Assembly: GCA_023101725.1 (NCBI GenBank)
Contig: JALJCO010003012.1
Coordinates: forward strand, 551,001-615,000
DNA: 64,000 bases
Direction of reading: 5' to 3'
Source of the DNA: Atherinomorus stipes
Lineage: Eukaryota > Chordata > Actinopteri > Atheriniformes > Atherinidae
Position 1 is the first letter of the stretch. Each line of letters begins with the position of its first letter. The position numbers and the translations under genes are program-made. The notes below the pieces were generated by a model. It worked only from the letters and a program-made list of their open reading frames with translations, was not told the DNA's origin and ran no database searches. Below are positions 1-12,800 of the stretch, one piece after another.

Positions 1-826
1 CTTTACAAGTTATTGCAACCATTTATCTCTTTTAGTTTTTGAGATACAGTCCTTATTGGTTGCAGAGTACAAAGGCGATTTGATTTCAGCTTCAAGATAA
101 AGCAGCTAATAAAAGCATTTTATTTCTGCTTTGGCGTCATTTGATGGGAGTATTTCCAGCTGCTTTACCTAGAATATCTAAAATAAACAAAAAAGGTTCT
201 GGACCATTGAGAAGCTGAAAAATTATTCAAAATTCTGTAATTTTTTCATAAATCCAAGAAATGAACCTACGAAATGAACATACAAAAACTATAAAAAATT
301 CAGAAAATGATTGAATAATTGTTGAGTATCTTCAACCTATTTTGAATATATATTTTTTAATTCTTTCGTTTTTGAATCAGGTTATTTTATGTACAGGGTG
401 CACTTTCGATTTGTGAAAATACTGCACAGTATGTGTGCTGTAACTTGTGGTATCATCAGAGCCGGTTCACAGTTCCCTTACCTGCTCTGCCAAATATTTC
501 CTGCAGACTCCAGATGTGTAAATATAAACTATGCTAAGACTTGCCTAAATGCAAAATAAAAAAAATCTTTAAAAAAAACAAACAAACCCTAAGCCACTAA
601 TGTCATAAAAACAACAAGAAACCACTAATCTTGCTGCAGATCTGTAGTAGAACTAAGCCACTTCATATGCTGAAATTAGCAACTGTTATTAAAAAAAAAA
701 AAAAACTACTGAAAACCAGCTAAAACCATGTAAAACACAATATAAATGACAGAACAACCTATTCCCGCTTTATTTTCCTCATTATTTGTCTCTCTTTCCA
801 TCGTCAGTCTCTCTGGGAGTGACCAC
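1..826. other. Intergenic, no gene seen
   Basis: AT-rich sequence with A-runs near 542 and 690. The short open frames look random. No transposon ends were recognised. Confidence 0.6.
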
Positions 827-2241
827 TTAAAGGAGCCCTATCATGAAAAATGGACTTTTAAGAGCTTTTCAGCATGTCAGTGTGTTATTTCCTCATCAAG
901 AAATTATTTAAATCGTTATTTTTCTTCATTCATGCATATTTGAGTAATCTACATGAATATTTAAACCAAGCGCTACCTCCTTGCAAACGGCTGACTACCC
1001 ACCGCGTTACGTATGAACGTGGCACCAATCACGAAAGTCCAAATGCTCATGCTCAGTATCGTAGCAAGACGCCCTCTGTTGAACAGAAACTCAGAGAATC
1101 CTATACACACTCTCTGAGGAAGAAACTAACACCTGCAGGAAGATTTCCTCAGAGACAAGCAGCCATCAGCTAACAGACGTTTGCTCCAGAGTTCAGGAGA
1201 ATTTTCTTCCTTTTTTTTTTCTTTTTTTTAAGCTCTAGAGGACAGCAAGTTGGGAAAAATGCACTTACGTTCAGCGTGGTTATGTTCAGCGTGGGAGTTT
1301 ATTTGTTGTGCTGGATGAATCGACTTGCCAGAAGTGGTTGGATTATAACTTCAGGAGCAGGGAAAAAAAACCTCAACTTTGTGTGTGAACTTCACTCCTG
1401 ACAACTTCATGAATCTCAGGCAGTAAAGTGTTTTTTTCTCTGGGATTACTTCTGAAACCTGACGCAGTTCCTACTTTAAAAACGCGCATGGACAGACAAC
1501 AACACTGGTGAGTCAACACATCTCTCAGCTCAATGCTAACTGTTAGCCTATGATTTGTTCGCTAATTTACTTACTTGTCAGGGGTCTCTGTGGTACTTCT
1601 GTGGTACTGTGTGTACTTCAAACTCCATATCAGACTCTGGGTCGAGCGCATACAGCTCCATAACAGGCTCCTCCGTTTGATCTCGTTGATCGGAGTCCGA
1701 TTATCCATCAATGTTTACAAGATCCATGTGAGTGCTGCTTAGCTCAGCGCTAACTGTTAGCCTATGATTTGTTCGCTAAATTACTTGCTTGTCAGGGGTC
1801 TCTGTGGTACTTCTGTGGTACTTCTGTGGTACTGCGTATACTTCAAACTCCATATCAGACTCTGGGTCGAGCGCATACAGCTCCATAACAGGCTGGTCTG
1901 TTTTATCCCGTCGATCGGAGTAATTATCCATCAATGTTTACTACTAACATCCACATGAGAGCTGCCGGTGCCGGTGCTACAGACAATTCTGTGACCCTTC
2001 AGAATAAGTGTCTCTTCCGGGGCGACGTCATGAAATGGGCGTAAAACATGCTGCAATTGGTCGAGAGCTCCGCGGTTCAGTACAGTCAGCCATCTCACTT
2101 CCGTGTTGGAAATTAGACGCATAGAAAAACTAATATTTAACACCAGATTAGTTTCTATAGTAACGATGGGAACATATCTAGCTTATAAATGCCTATATTT
2201 GACTTTTGGAACATTTGAAAAGCATGATACAGCTCCTTTAA
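827..2241. mobile_element. TTAA-flanked DNA transposon, Kolobok/T2-like, about 1.4 kb
   Basis: The left end reads TTAAAGGAGCCCTATCATG. The right end is its inverted near-copy (CATGATACAGCTCCTTTAA), and TTAA stands at both edges. TTAA target duplications and a TTAAAGGRR terminus are the known signature of T2/Kolobok elements. No intact transposase frame is present, so it is non-autonomous. An internal tandem duplication is listed separately. Confidence 0.75.
1526..1958. repeat. Two-copy tandem duplication inside the 1.4-kb element
   Basis: A unit of about 215 bp starting CTCAATGCTAACTGTTAGCC occurs near 1526-1741 and again near 1743-1958. The copies share long identical stretches such as CTCTGGGTCGAGCGCATACA. 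The second copy has one extra ACTTCTGTGGT unit, so slippage continued after duplication. Confidence 0.8.
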
Positions 2242-2825
2242 CACTCCACTCTGCTATGACTTCCTAGCGCCACCTTGTGTTTACATTGCCGATCTGCGTC
2301 GCACGTAGCGACAAATGATGACGTCATCGACTCGCGACGCCAGCTCAGCTTGAAAGGCGCCAGTCTTAGCTTTCAAATAAAAAAAAAATTATCGTTCTAG
2401 CTGTTATAGTTTTTATTTTAGAGCAGTTTAAGCAGGATTATGCTAACAGGGAACTTCTAGCGGCCGCCCGCGGCCGAACCAATTTCTGTAAAAAAGTGCT
2501 CATGTTCCTATTTTTTAACCTTTCTTGTCAGTGTGCCAGTGCTTTTCATGGACTATCTGAGATTCGACAATCTTCTGATTTATTCTCTGGTCATGGGCCT
2601 CCAGATCTGAGCTGATAGAAAAACAACAGCGCCACCCTTTCCCACAATGTCATGCAATGTTCATTTGTGGTCAGAAGAGAAGTGCAACAATGAATAAATA
2701 TCAAAATAACTTTTCACATTGCTCAGAAAATCTAAATTTTGAAAAGAATGACATCTGGCAGTGGGCCAAAAATAATAGCTCACGGGCCAACTTTGGCCCC
2801 CGGGCCCCAAACTGGACAGTCCTGC
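2242..2825. other. Intergenic, degraded repeat
   Basis: A block with CpG-rich patches (near 2290-2345 and 2460-2475) and a right end resembling hAT MITE termini (CCAAACTGGACAGTCCTG near 2810). I could not find its left end. No gene. Confidence 0.35.
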
Positions 2826-3147
2826 TTTAAGGCAATCACTGCAGTCAAGGTTTTTTTTTTTTTTTTGTAATATTCCAAAAGACTTCTACACCTGTTGACA
2901 GGTACTGTATTTTGGTTCACTGTTTAAGGGAAAGGTGTGCTAATGTGTCTGGGACAGTTTTGTTAGATTTGTTTTAATTGTTTACTTTAACCACAATTCA
3001 AAAACAATAATTTAATTCAATAAAATATAATTTTTTAAATTTTTATCTACTATTAGTTTCTTTAGTTTCTTGTTATTTGAGATACCATTGTGAATTTAGC
3101 CTTTTCTTTAATTGGAGGGTATGAATAATTTTGAGGACGACTATATA
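2826..3147 (+). mobile_element. 5'-truncated Tc1-like MITE copy
   Basis: It matches the right part of the better-preserved copy at 6116-6638: AGGCAATCACTGCA, then CACCTGTTGACAGGTA, and a terminus GGAGGGTATGAATAATTTTG followed by a GACTATA edge. The left half is missing. Confidence 0.65.
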
Positions 3148-4710
3148 AGATAAGAGACTGTATGTCTGAAAAACCTCATCATGAAAGCGTAAAAACTTTT
3201 TAGAAATATTTAAGATGTTTTCCAGGTGTTTTTTGTCACCAGTTTTATGCAATATTTAGTAATTGTACAAATAAAGTGGGAATGGAAGCGCAGCTACTTC
3301 TACAGTTCATCACTTACTGTTTAAGGTTATTATGACTTAGGAATACACGATTAAAGCAGCTTCCATCGGTGACTCAACCATTTTATATTTGCTACCTCAT
3401 TATTTCCCTTCATGAGGTTTCCAAAACACCAGCTGTTGTCTTCAGTTGCATGATTTTTATCCTAATTTTTTTCTTTTTTTTCCTACATCAATTATTTATT
3501 TTACCAATAGTAAGTGTTTAATCTACAAAAGCTACAGAAAATGAAAATAAATTATGTGAAAAATGACTTATCTGATCTGTACGGAGGAACAAGAGAAAAA
3601 AGTCACAATGATGATATAAATATAGAAATTGCTCCATATCATCTCTCAGTACTGACTCAAATCCTCTCTTAAAGAGCTCTGCAAGTGATAAAAACATCCC
3701 TCCATACTTTTAAATGATTTTTCTGATAAATTCACCAGTTTCTTTTCCATCTAACAAAACAGACAAAACTGTAATCATGTCTTAGAAATTCTTTGACTGG
3801 GAAGCATTTTATGAGGTTGAATTAAAAATATCTAGAGGCCTTACTGAGGTGGGGCCACATGTGCAAAATGGTTTCAGGCCACAGAAAAGAGGGAAAACTT
3901 CCATTCCTCTACGTTTAGTAAAGCAGGAGTTCATTTTGAAAATGCTGAATTCAAGCACAACAGTAATGGGATTCATTGCTGAGGTCATATAAATATGTTT
4001 ACAGATGAAAAGCTGGGGCTGATTCACTCTTGATGTGTGACAAGACTAATAAAGGTCTTTGTATATGATCTGAGGACTTCTGCTGGGGCATTTTGTCACA
4101 GTGAAAATGAACTTCTGCCTACAGCTTACCAGTCAATGTCAGCATTTTGCTGTTTAGTCCATAAAATATAACCACAAACGCAAATGACTGTCTTCTTCGT
4201 TTGCTTGATTTTTGACTGACCTATAATTTCAAATGAGACTCGTGCCAGTTCTCTCTGACCTATTTTTGTTTTGTATGTATCTTATTTGTATTTATTCAAC
4301 ATGTTTCTTTCTTTCTTTCATTCATTTGGATAATAGGTTTTATATTTATATTTATTTTCTTTTTGGTAGTGAGGTGAAACAATTTCTTTTTCTACTAAAA
4401 GTCATTTTAATTGTTGAAAATATGAAAAGTCCTGATCTGGTCCCATCTGAAACTTGTGCTACAGGACAAAAGAGATGTTTTGGCTGTTTGATGTCATCAG
4501 AAAATATGGTTTAATTACAGATAGCCTACATGACTGGTTAAACGTTTTAGAACACCACTATCTCTCCAGTTCTTTATGATAAAATAGATGAGGTTTTCAA
4601 GGCTTGATCAACAGAGTTGCAGAACAGATTTAAACTGTTGACAAATTTTTTGCTGCCTGAAAAACACCTTTTGTACATAACTTTTCAATGCAGGGAGACC
4701 TTACCGTTAC
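3148..4710. other. Intergenic, nothing recognised
   Basis: AT-rich unique-looking DNA. Open frames of up to 93 codons show no domain, codon bias or splice context. No repeat ends were found. Confidence 0.5.
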
Positions 4711-5977
4711 TTAAAGTGCCAGTGGCATGAAATTCCCGGCGACTTTTGGTCCCTTTTTAGTCAGACTCTAAGTACCCGAATACTGTATGAAAGGATCGTT
4801 AGCCGTAACTCAGACTTGTCATAGAATAGCAGGCGCTACAAGTTAGCGCTACTGTTAGCACAGGCATACAATGACCAAGGTTCGGTGGGCGGGACCAGAA
4901 GGCACGCTTACCTCTGTTGTGATGGTGCTCTGGTGGAGAGGAGGCGGAGTGATGCAGAGTTACCTGGAGACATTCACCCATACACTCAGCAGTAACCTGC
5001 AGACACGCTCCTCTCCAAACACTCATGTTGGAGTAAAAAAAAAAAAAGGGGTTGCTGTGTTCTGTTGAACACGGCCGCATGTCAGGCTTGAAGAAGTTCA
5101 CATTGAGCTTCTGTGGATCTATAAAGAACGTACGGCGGTCATAACACAGACGCTGCTGCAGTGAGTATGAATAGTGTTTAAGAAGAAAACAGCATCATAT
5201 TCCAGCAGCAAGTTTCCCTGAATTATTTACTTCACCCATGATCTGAATTCAGTTAACAGTTAATACTAAAGATATATTACACTAGTTCTGCTCGTTAGAT
5301 CCGTCTTTGTCTGACCGGAGCGGTACAGAAACAGTGATGATGATGATGAAGAAGAAGGCCTGATTGCAAACCCGAGTCCGCAGCCGAACACTCGCACACA
5401 ATGGGAAGAATTAGAAACTGGAATCAATACAAACATCAGTTTCCCTCAGAGATAAAAGACACGAACATGATGAGAAACGTTTATTGAAAACTTAGTGTTT
5501 CTTCGTGGTGGCTTGAAGCCGTTATAACCTCCTGAGGAGGAGACGGAGCTGCAGGAAGATTTTCTGTTAGTTCGGTCGGCACATTCCTGCAGAAATGAAA
5601 TCCACGGTTTTTCAGTGGGGAGGACAAAAATATTGCTGTTGTCCTTCGTACACCAGGTACAGAGCAGTTCTGATGCGAACGGGACGCCATGATGTCGGTT
5701 TGTTGTCGTAGGTCTCGGAGGGAGGGACTTGGAGAGTGTAGTTTGGGGGAGAGGGGTAATTGGCTGGAAGTCATGGCGTAACAAGCTGCGCGAGGAGTAA
5801 AATATGCCGAACTGCCAATCAGCCCATTTGTGAATGCTAACTTCGTCATGTAGGCAGACACACCCAGGAAAAAAGGTAACGCAAATCTATAATTTAACCC
5901 CTTAGGGGACATAGGCAGGCTGGGGAAACTAAAATATATGATCAAAAAACGCAAATTTCAAGCCAGGGGCACTTTAA
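4711..5977. mobile_element. TTAA-flanked DNA transposon, about 1.27 kb
   Basis: The left terminus is TTAAAGTGCCAGTGGC and the right terminus its inverted near-copy (GCCAGGGGCACTTTAA), both bounded by TTAA. The inner part is GC-richer than the flanks. It contains overlapping frames of 100-157 codons on the minus strand that I cannot match to a transposase. Probably a non-autonomous Kolobok-like element. Confidence 0.7.
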
Positions 5978-6115
5978 ACTCTGACAGCTCATTATTTATC
6001 TTTTGTATTGTTATCGGGCTTGAACTGTTTGAATTTCCACAATAATATGATAAAAATATGGTGTTCAAAAACTTTTGACTGCTAGTGTACGTGCCTCATT
6101 GGTACAATAAATGTA

Positions 6116-6638
6116 CAGTCATCTTTAAATTATTCATACCCTCCAATTAAAGAAGGGAAAAAAAAATCAGCTGTCAGTGAAATAAGTTGAAATTGACAAA
6201 AGTAATAAATAAAAATTCTATGGAAATCATGACATTGATTTTGAATAATGGTAAGAAAGAAATATTAAAAACAAACCAACAAAAAATAAAACAAGAAGCA
6301 TGATGGGGTCCGAAACTAAACTTTTGTTGAGCAACACTTTGAGGCAATCACTGCAATCAGGTTTCTCTAATATTCAAAAAGACGTCTGCACCTGTTGACA
6401 GGTATGTTGGTCTACCATTCATGGGAAATGTGCCCTAATTTGTCTAGGACAGTTTTGTTTATTTTTTAAATTATTATTTCCAACCGCAATTCAGGAGCAA
6501 TATTTTATTTCACTAAATAATAATTTTGTGAATTTTTATTTAGTTTATTTGTTTCTTCGGTTTCTTGATATTTGAATTAATATTGTGAATTTGGCCTTTT
6601 CTTCAATTGGAGTGTATAAATAATTTTGATGATGACTA
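6116..6638 (+). mobile_element. Tc1/mariner-like MITE, reference copy
   Basis: The termini are inverted: CAGTCATC, a short variable part, then ATTATTCATACCCTCCAATT on the left; AATTGGAGTGTATAAATAAT, then GATGACTA on the right. TA dinucleotides stand at both edges as expected for Tc1/mariner. About 0.52 kb with no transposase. Related copies are at 2826, 8356 (inverted) and 34966. Confidence 0.7.
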
Positions 6639-7943
6639 TATGTAATATAGATTTAAACCACTTTCCTAAACCTACAGAGTAAATCAAATTCTTAATCGAA
6701 CTGTGATAGTTTTGTGGTTTTATCATCAACCACTGCCAGAGTTTTTCACCATTATCACTTTGTTGGCAAATGGACTGAGCTCATTTTGATGGATTCTATT
6801 AGTAATGAGGTTCTGTGAGATCTATACAGCTTTAAAAAAAAAGTATAAAATCATAGAGAAATGAGAAAATGTCTAAAAAAGCTTTTCTTAATTTATCATC
6901 AGTGTGTAGTACTGTATGTGCCCTAGAATCTCCACCCATCTGGTGCTTCAAGTTGGTTGAAACAACACATAAAATCAGCTGCAAACATGATTCGATGCAG
7001 ATCTGCTTACAGTATCAGATATGAAAACAGGCTTTGGTTCTGATTATTAGCATGAACAACCGCAATAGACCCACCATGCGACCCGAACTGGAGTTATTAA
7101 CTCACATAAAAACACATCATGGGCACCAGCAGCCAATCATTTGTATCATGAAATAGGGAACAAATAATGGCTCGTAAACACGGTAATGAGTTCTGCAATG
7201 ATCAACAACCTCTTTGTCTCTCTGTCTCCATCTCTCTCGGAGGAGGGCCCACACTGTTCGCAAACAGTCCAGCGCTAATTTGGGATAAAAAGAAAATACT
7301 GACTTGCAATATTTTGCTGGTTTACCGCAGATTTCCAGGGGACCACACATACAGGAGCAAAGTACCACACACGCTCATTTGATGAAATTAGGTTAGGAAG
7401 GAGTCTGTTCTGAGCTTCCCGTCTTTGTGCGAGAAGAGCTCATGGTGTGGAAATTAAGAGGCTGCGTGTGCTTGTGTGTGTGAATGTGTGTGAGAGGCTG
7501 ACTAATCCCTCCGCAGAGCTGAAATGAGTTAAAAACACATCAAAGGGAAGCTTAACCTCTGTGAAACCTCACCGGGTTTTCAAGAACAACAAATGATCAT
7601 TCTCCTCATTGTTTCCAGGGGGACTCTTTTCACCGCTGCGCCGCTGACTTCCCTCAGTCCTTGGAGTTTTCAAAAAGCTTGTGGTTTCATTTTTAATGAC
7701 TGTGCCATTTGTGTGAGTGTGTGTGTTTGTGAAAGAATACATGCGTGCATGTGTGAGTTTGCACATAGAATAAAAAAAGAAGGGGGGGGGGGGGGGGGGG
7801 GGGGATTTTTGAATGTGACATTGCAAATGAGGAAAACTAACAAGGACATGCAGCTCTGCAGTAAATCATTAAAATGTGAGACCAGACAACAGCTATGTAT
7901 ACACAGAACCAATGAAGGATTAACAAAAAGGGGGCTTGGAGGA

Positions 7944-7975
<32 letters not shown>

Positions 7976-8355
7976 GCAACAGTGACATAGACTGGAAAGA
8001 TGAAGAGGCCAGAAGCAGTCCCTGGATTCTCATTATCACAGTACAACAGTGCTTTTTCTGCATAAATCCAGATATTTGTATTCTTCTTGTCTTGATTTTT
8101 ACTTGTGTGAATTAGCACTTTTCTTGTTCAGATGCAAACAATATAAAAAAGAGGCATGACCCACCTGTGACTACTTCAAACCTGCATGTCAAGGCATATA
8201 TCGCTGTTTTTCTGTAAAACAGTGTACTCACCGGTCAGAATCTAGTCTGACTCAGCAATCAAATACATTTAAGAAAGCCTTATGATAACAATGCTAACAG
8301 GTAGCTGTTGTTGCAGTGGCTCATTCAAATTAGGATTACTGGCAGGTTGTAGCTG
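6639..8355. other. Intergenic with homopolymer G tracts
   Basis: No gene. Two very long G runs lie at 7782-7804 (23 G) and 7945-7974 (30 G), with a TG-rich stretch near 7712-7760 before the first. The glycine- or proline-rich open frames here come from these runs. Confidence 0.7.
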
Positions 8356-8688
8356 TGCTTGAAAGTTTGTCCTCCCATTAAAGAAAAGGCTAAATTCACA
8401 ATGGTAATAAAAAAACAAGAAACTGAAAAATGTAATAATAAATAAAAATTTACAAAATTATAGTTTAGTAAAATAAAATATTTATTTTGAATTTTTGTTT
8501 AGAAAATAATAATAAAAAAAAAACAAACAAAACTGTCCCAGACAAATTAAAGCACCTTGCTCATGAAAAGTGGGTCAAAATACCTGTCAACAAGTCAGAA
8601 GTCAATTTTAATTTCAATTCACTTATTTGAATCAGCTGATTAGCTTGTTTTTTGTCTTTAATGGGAGGGTATATAAACTTTCAAGCAT
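8356..8688 (-). mobile_element. Tc1-like MITE relative, inverted
   Basis: The inverted ends are TGCTTGAAAGTTTGTCCTCCC and its near-complement GGGAGGGTATATAAACTTTC followed by AAGCA. Internal motifs (CTGTCCCAGACAAATTAAAG, CCTGTCAACA) are the reverse complement of the 6116-6638 family. The terminal bases differ, so this is a sister subfamily. Confidence 0.6.
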
Positions 8689-9440
8689 GTATATGAATGA
8701 ACATGGTGACAAATACAGTAAACTCACCCACATACATATCTGTGTTTAATTTTCTGTCAGGGCTTAAAGCAACAGAGAGAAATCAATTAACAGGTTTTAA
8801 AGTATAAATCTAATGATAAAACAACATCTAGGACATTAAATGACTAATACACTCAATCACACACTCCCCCACAGGCTCATGTTGGCACTGAAGTGCAGAC
8901 ATACTCACACATGAAGACACGCAGCTACATTCACTGCAGCAGACGCAGGACACATGGCGAACAGCTGCAGTGTAATCAGAGGCTGCATTGCAGCCGTTTA
9001 CATCGACATCTGCGCCATGTCTGTGAACGCTATCCTTTATTTATACACAGAAAAACTTATCTACATTAGTGAGCCACATTAAATTGAAGATTTTGCATTT
9101 CTTTGCTTATTATCTACAAACATGAAAAAGTATTTTAGTGCTTTGTATTAAATATTTGTTGTAAAACATGATTTGAAGGCATAATTATGAAGCCTTGCTT
9201 TGAGTCCTCAGATATTTTCAGAACAGATGTCAGATTTTAAATCCATTAAAATAAAAATAAAAATTCTTGAATCTAAAAATATTTTTGCAGAATAAATCTC
9301 TTTATCCCCCCTTCCCAGGGGAAAAGTAGAACCGTGGGACTTGACTCTGGCCTGCAGGACATTAACCTCATACTGAATATGCTCCCTGGTGAGAAGCTGA
9401 GGATCAAAGAGTCATGACAGGTCAAAGTCTTCAGGGGGCT
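8689..9440. other. 3' flank of the PMFBP1-like gene
   Basis: Presumably 3' UTR next to the stop, then intergenic DNA. It holds the candidate AATAAA at 9036-9041 (minus strand). No other gene is seen. Confidence 0.5.
9036..9041 (-). terminator. Candidate polyadenylation signal
   Basis: The minus strand reads AATAAA here, 400 nt downstream of the stop codon at 9441. It is the first perfect hexamer I see after the stop. In AT-rich DNA the motif is common by chance, so this is only a candidate 3' end. Confidence 0.3.
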
Positions 9441-9827
9441 TCATTTGGCCAGATGCCTTCCCAGCCTCACGGACCAGGAAGCGGAGACCGCGGGCTCTCT
9501 GCTTAGCACGTCCCACAAAGCTTCATCTAAAGCCTCGGACTCACCTGATCCGTCTACCACAGCTCCACTCGGCTCAGCCTGTGTTCCCACCCCAACAGCG
9601 TCCCCTGCCACAGGCTCGGCGCTAGGAGGATGAGGGAGGCCATGGGAGGAGGGAGAGGAGATGGAGATGGAGGGAGGGTGGGTATGAAGTGAGAGGGGGA
9701 GGTGGATGGAGGAGCTGCGCTGGGAGGTGGAAGGAAGTGAGATCTGTCGCTGCACTTGTCCGTGCATGGACCTTTCTTCCTCCAGCTGCCTACGCAGCCA
9801 CTTATTCTCCCTGCAGACCACGTTTAA
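9441..9827 (-). CDS. pmfbp1: PMFBP1-like last exon 20, Ser/Pro-rich C-terminus and stop
   Basis: The acceptor is TTTCTCTAG. The coiled coil ends with LNVVCRENKWLRRQLEEERS. A disordered tail follows, rich in Ser, Pro and His (SLPSTSQRSSSIHLPLSLH), then Gly/Ala/Val-rich, and closes with a possible short helix (SEALDEALWDVLSREP) and VRLGRHLAK before TGA at 9441-9443. The exon is 387 nt with stop. As far as I recall, this tail has no counterpart in mammalian PMFBP1. GC content is higher than in the flanking DNA, in keeping with coding sequence. Confidence 0.85.
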   Translation of the reverse strand, partial: LNVVCRENKWLRRQLEEERSMHGQVQRQISLPSTSQRSSSIHLPLSLHTHPPSISISSPSSHGLPHPPSAEPVAGDAVGVGTQAEPSGAVVDGSGESEALDEALWDVLSREPAVSASWSVRLGRHLAK

Positions 9828-12800
9828 CTAGAGAAAGACAGACAGACGGCACAAAGGGAGAGGTTAATCTCTTTGATAGCAAGAACAGTTTTAAGAGAGG
9901 AAAATTTCAATGAAACTTTTGCTCAATCAAACTACAAACATCATATAAAGTTAGAAAATATCAACCATCACAAGTAAAAAGCTATCATGTTTATCAAGCA
10001 GCCGGCATTCTGTTATGTCTCTAATTCAGCTTTTACAGTCGTTTTCATGCACGTTGAAACAGAAATGCAAATGGAAAATTGCAAAAAAAAAGGGGGGGGG
10101 GGGGATGAGCATGGAGGCAGTGTATTGTGTTCACAGTATGAAATGGTTGCAAGCAGGAGTCATGCGACAGAGGAAATTTGTACATGAAAACAACCAATTT
10201 GAGCGATCATTAGAGGTCGATTTGACACAAAATCATCCGTGACACAAAACAAATCACACATCGTCAGAACATGATTGGGCTCCCTGCAACACAATTACAG
10301 ACTAGCTAAATTGAGGCTGTTTTTATTTTTTTGACAAGGACATTTGGGTAAAAGCAAAGAGGAGTGTGGATCCAAAAGTGGCTTTAAGTGCGCAAAAAAA
10401 AAAAAAAAAAAAAAAAAGGCGTTTGGTATTTGTAGTAAATCATAGTTGTTAGATTGAAAATATGCTTGTAGAAAAATGGTAAATTGTAATAATCCCGATA
10501 ACAGGGAAGAAAAGATTTGAAATAACGTATTCTCAGCTGTGAAGATGAGTAAAATAAGAAATTTAAAAAACACAAAGACGACGAGGCATGTTGGGTAATG
10601 ACAGCGGCACTCATCCACATCTGGTTTTAGTGTGTGAAAGTTGCAGTGAGGAATGATGTCACATTGACATGTCTGGCCATGTGCATGTGTGTATAAGAGT
10701 GTGTCTAAGCGAGGCGGTGAGTAAAGGGAGGGAAGAAAACACAAACGGAGATGAGACAGACACATTTCCGGATGCTTCCGCTAACATTATCCATCCAGAC
10801 GCCATATGCACGCTCGCAGACACACATAACACACACAATAAATCTGAGCAAATGTATTACATCTGATGACTAGAAATATCTGGGTCTTAGGCTTAACCCT
10901 TGATGAGCCAAAAGAAACATGTTGACATGTTGTAAGTCGCTTAAAACCTATTTACTGTCTTCATCGGGCAAACATCCGAGAGTGTTAATTTTATGTTATG
11001 CCAAAAGCAATAAAACTTCCAGATGAGAAACACTGAGGTTGACATTTATAATTAACTGCATATTCAAGGAGACCTGTTTAATTTTCCCCGTCTTTGGTGG
11101 CTCTGGATACTTTTCTAATTGCAAAGGAGGGGGTGAAATTAAAAATCACAGCTTGTCTCCTCAACCTTCACATACTACGGGTGAACTGGTGCGCAAATGT
11201 TTGGATGAAAAGGATGTGAGGATGTGTATAAGTGGGGGGTGAGACAGACAGAAAGACACAGCGAGTGGGGAGGGGGTGTGTGTTTTAATGCTGCTGCAGC
11301 TTCGGTTCAGCAGCTTTTATGCAAATTATGAAAACTACTAAGCTAGAAACGCTGCAGAAAACTTTCAGCAAAGTTCATTTTAGCTCATCTTGAGCAAGTC
11401 GAGATGCTAATACTGTTGAATATCACCATCTGCTTGTAGTCTTTTGCCCAATTCCAATTCCTATTTTCATCCCTACCCTAGCCCTCGGTCCTAGCTCTTG
11501 AAACTCTGTTTTAAGTGCTAGGGATTGAATTATTTCCTAAAAAATATGGGACAACCCTTCAAAATCCTCACGCGTCATCAACAATCGTCCGTGGTGCAGT
11601 AAACTGACATCACTGTTGTTTCTGGAAGAGTCCACAATGCTGTCTGCAGCATCGAATTGTTCTTAAAAATTTGTTAAAAAAAAAAAAAAATGTCTGCAGC
11701 AGCAATAATCTCTCTTTCTTGGGCGATTGGATTATTTTTTGGGCCAAAAAACATAAAAACAAAGGGTAAAGAAGACGCCCTCGACTAGGCTTAAAGGATA
11801 ACTTTCTTTATTTCAACCTGGACCTTATTTCTAGGAGTTTATACAGTATGTGCATTTACTCACCGGTAAAATTTCTCCATCACCTTGACTCCTTTGGGCA
11901 ATATTTAGATCAAGTCTCCCTCCGGCATGCATCTATATACTTTAATGGGAGAAACGGGGCAGCCTCTCTATAAGGCATTATCTGCAGCAAAACTCTTTCA
12001 TTTCACCAATACTTTAAAGGTACAGTATGTAAAAAAATCAAAGGTCAGTGGCAGAAAAATGTGATATAATTCAAAACTGTGTGTCTATTGATGTGTAATC
12101 GCTGCACTAGAATAACTGTTCTATTTTCTTAGACTGAGTCATTTATATCTACTTGCTGGGTGATGCAAAAATGGAGGCTGGCATATTTGTGCCACCATTT
12201 TTACTACGATGTCCCTGAATGGACAAAACAATGTGTATGAAGTGAGAACCCTCTGAAGTTTAAAACTGCTGTACCAGCTTGTTTAACGGGAGTTAAAGCA
12301 CTGTTTGGGATCAGCAATGTCTTAACCATAGACATAAAAGCGGGCTGGGGGGCTCGCTGGGGTTGGGGGTGAAGTTGGTCTGGGTTTGTGGTTTGCTTTT
12401 TTTTTTTTTTTTTTTATATTAGTTTACTCATAGTACAGTCATAGCTACACCTGAGACCCTAGATCCATTCACACATGAAAACATATTTTTGTCTGTGAGA
12501 ATTTTGGCCACTAAAGGCCACCATACATTCACAACTGTGCTTGGAATATGATGTCATTTGAAAGAAAACAGCTTTTCTTTCAAATACCCATCTTTACCAC
12601 TAGATGTAAGTAATTCCTACATACTGTACCTTTAAGTAGAATGAACTAACGGACGAGTATTATTGTCCTGTGAGTTCAAGAGTTAGCTCTCCATTAATTG
12701 TTGGGGGGGGGGTTCTCTACACTCTACAGGCTGCGTGCGCCCCCGCCGCACACCACCGCAGCACAGCTAAGACAAGCAGCTCGCTACCCAAACAATAACG

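Noticed and set aside
5481..5954. 157-codon minus-strand frame
   Set aside because: Lies inside the TTAA-flanked element at 4711-5977 and shows no transposase motif; could be a remnant but is not supported as a gene.
7593..7985. 130-codon frame and its antisense partners with Gly or Pro runs
   Set aside because: The frames are produced by 23- and 30-base G homopolymers; no codon bias or domain.
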